NCBI GenBank assembly: GCA_015655035.1
Contig: JAATFS010000256.1
Location: 1-6,957, forward strand
DNA length: 6,957 nucleotides
Source of the DNA: Lysobacterales bacterium
Lineage (GTDB): Bacteria > Pseudomonadota > Gammaproteobacteria > Xanthomonadales > Xanthomonadaceae
Direction of reading: 5' to 3'
Positions 6,485 to 6,957 of the stretch are shown here, piece after piece. Within the stretch, counting starts at the first letter, position 1. Each line of letters opens with the position of its first letter. Below the pieces are notes generated by a model. It ran no database searches. It saw nothing but the letters and a program-made list of their open reading frames with translations, and was not told where the DNA came from. Both the position numbers and the translations under genes were made by a program.

Positions 6485-6957
6485 ATGCCGACCCTGCTGA
6501 TCATCGACGACAACCCCGCGGTCGCCACCGCCTTGAACGTGCTGTTCTCGCTGCACGACATCGACACCCTGCATGCGGCCGATCCGGCCACCGGTCTGGT
6601 ACTGCTGGATCGCGGCGGCATCGACCTGGTGATCCAGGACATGAACTTCTCCGCCGATACCACCAGTGGCGAGGAAGGACAGGCGCTGTTCGAACAGATC
6701 CGCGCCCGCCACCCCGACCTGCCGGTGGTGCTGCTGACGGCGTGGACCCATCTGGAAGCGGCGGTGGAGCTGGTCAAGGCCGGCGCCGCCGATTACCTGG
6801 GCAAGCCGTGGGACGATCGCCGCCTGCTGGCCACGGTCAACACCTTGCTCGAACTGTCCGAGACACGCGCCGAGCTGGACCGCCGTCGCGCGCGCGACCG
6901 CTTGCAGCGCGCGCAACTGGAACAGAAATACGATCTGCGCGGCATGGTGTTCGCCGA
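6485..6957 (+). CDS. Response regulator receiver domain, probable NtrC-like sigma-54 activator, 3'-truncated
   Basis: The first 157 codons of a response regulator that runs past the window end with no stop. The ATG at 6485 gives the usual receiver start MPTLLIIDDNP. No nearby in-frame alternative start is apparent, and the ribosome binding site is weak (GAG, 5 nt before). All receiver key residues are present: acidic pocket D8 and D9, phospho-acceptor D52, T85, and K107 in KPW. A long loop after D52 contains TTSGEEG. A charged, probably coiled linker (about 122-148) leads into YDLRGMVFA, which resembles the junction where the AAA+ domain begins in NtrC-family regulators of this receiver type. 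The AAA+ and DNA-binding domains are not visible, so the sigma-54 call is from memory of the family. A sensor kinase gene is expected downstream. Its position after the permeases suggests it controls them, but no binding site was seen. Confidence 0.85.
   Translation, partial: MPTLLIIDDNPAVATALNVLFSLHDIDTLHAADPATGLVLLDRGGIDLVIQDMNFSADTTSGEEGQALFEQIRARHPDLPVVLLTAWTHLEAAVELVKAGAADYLGKPWDDRRLLATVNTLLELSETRAELDRRRARDRLQRAQLEQKYDLRGMVFA

Noticed and set aside
6157..6777. Antisense open frame (206 codons) spanning the A3 end, the gap and the regulator start
   Set aside because: It crosses two well-supported genes and has no recognisable domain; similar antisense frames at 927-1562 and 2407-3030 were rejected for the same reason.
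1..6957. CRISPR arrays, tRNA or rRNA genes, insertion sequences, attachment sites
   Set aside because: No regularly spaced repeats, no tRNA-like cloverleaf or rRNA sequence, and no transposase or terminal inverted repeats were seen; the duplications are explained by paralogous permease genes.

Overview
The window looks like high-GC gammaproteobacterial DNA, most likely Xanthomonadaceae (Stenotrophomonas, Xanthomonas or Lysobacter type). This rests on GC-rich third codon positions, tightly packed genes, and resemblance of the products to proteins I associate with that family. No rRNA, tRNA or marker gene is present to confirm it. All genes run on the + strand, and the window begins inside one gene and ends inside another.

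Positions 2-6288 hold five consecutive FtsX/MacB-type ABC-transporter permease genes. They belong to two alternating paralogous subfamilies, here called A and B, in the order A1 (5'-truncated by the window edge), B1, A2, B2, A3. Each complete protein has one N-terminal membrane helix, a periplasmic domain of about 250-275 residues, and a C-terminal FtsX domain with three helices and a cytoplasmic coupling segment (R-x-IGVRRALGAT type). None carries an ATPase domain, so they must use a nucleotide-binding subunit encoded elsewhere, probably upstream. The B-to-A junctions are tight (10 bp, then a 4-bp ATGA overlap), while the A-to-B junctions are 28 and 40 bp. The unit therefore looks like a B-A pair, suggesting heteromeric permeases, with one more B gene predicted just upstream of the window.

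Positions 6289-6484 are a 196-bp gap with no gene and no convincing terminator. From 6485 to the window end runs the start of a response regulator: a complete receiver domain with a KPW motif and a long loop after the phospho-aspartate, followed by a charged linker. It is probably the N-terminal part of an NtrC-like sigma-54 activator, but the AAA+ domain lies outside the window.

Taken together this is probably the distal part of an envelope export or membrane-remodelling ABC locus with its own two-component regulator. The substrate cannot be read from the sequence. The most interesting points are the alternating paired-permease layout without ATPases, the near-identical C-terminal halves of A1 and A2 against diverged periplasmic domains, and the paired cysteines in the periplasmic domains.
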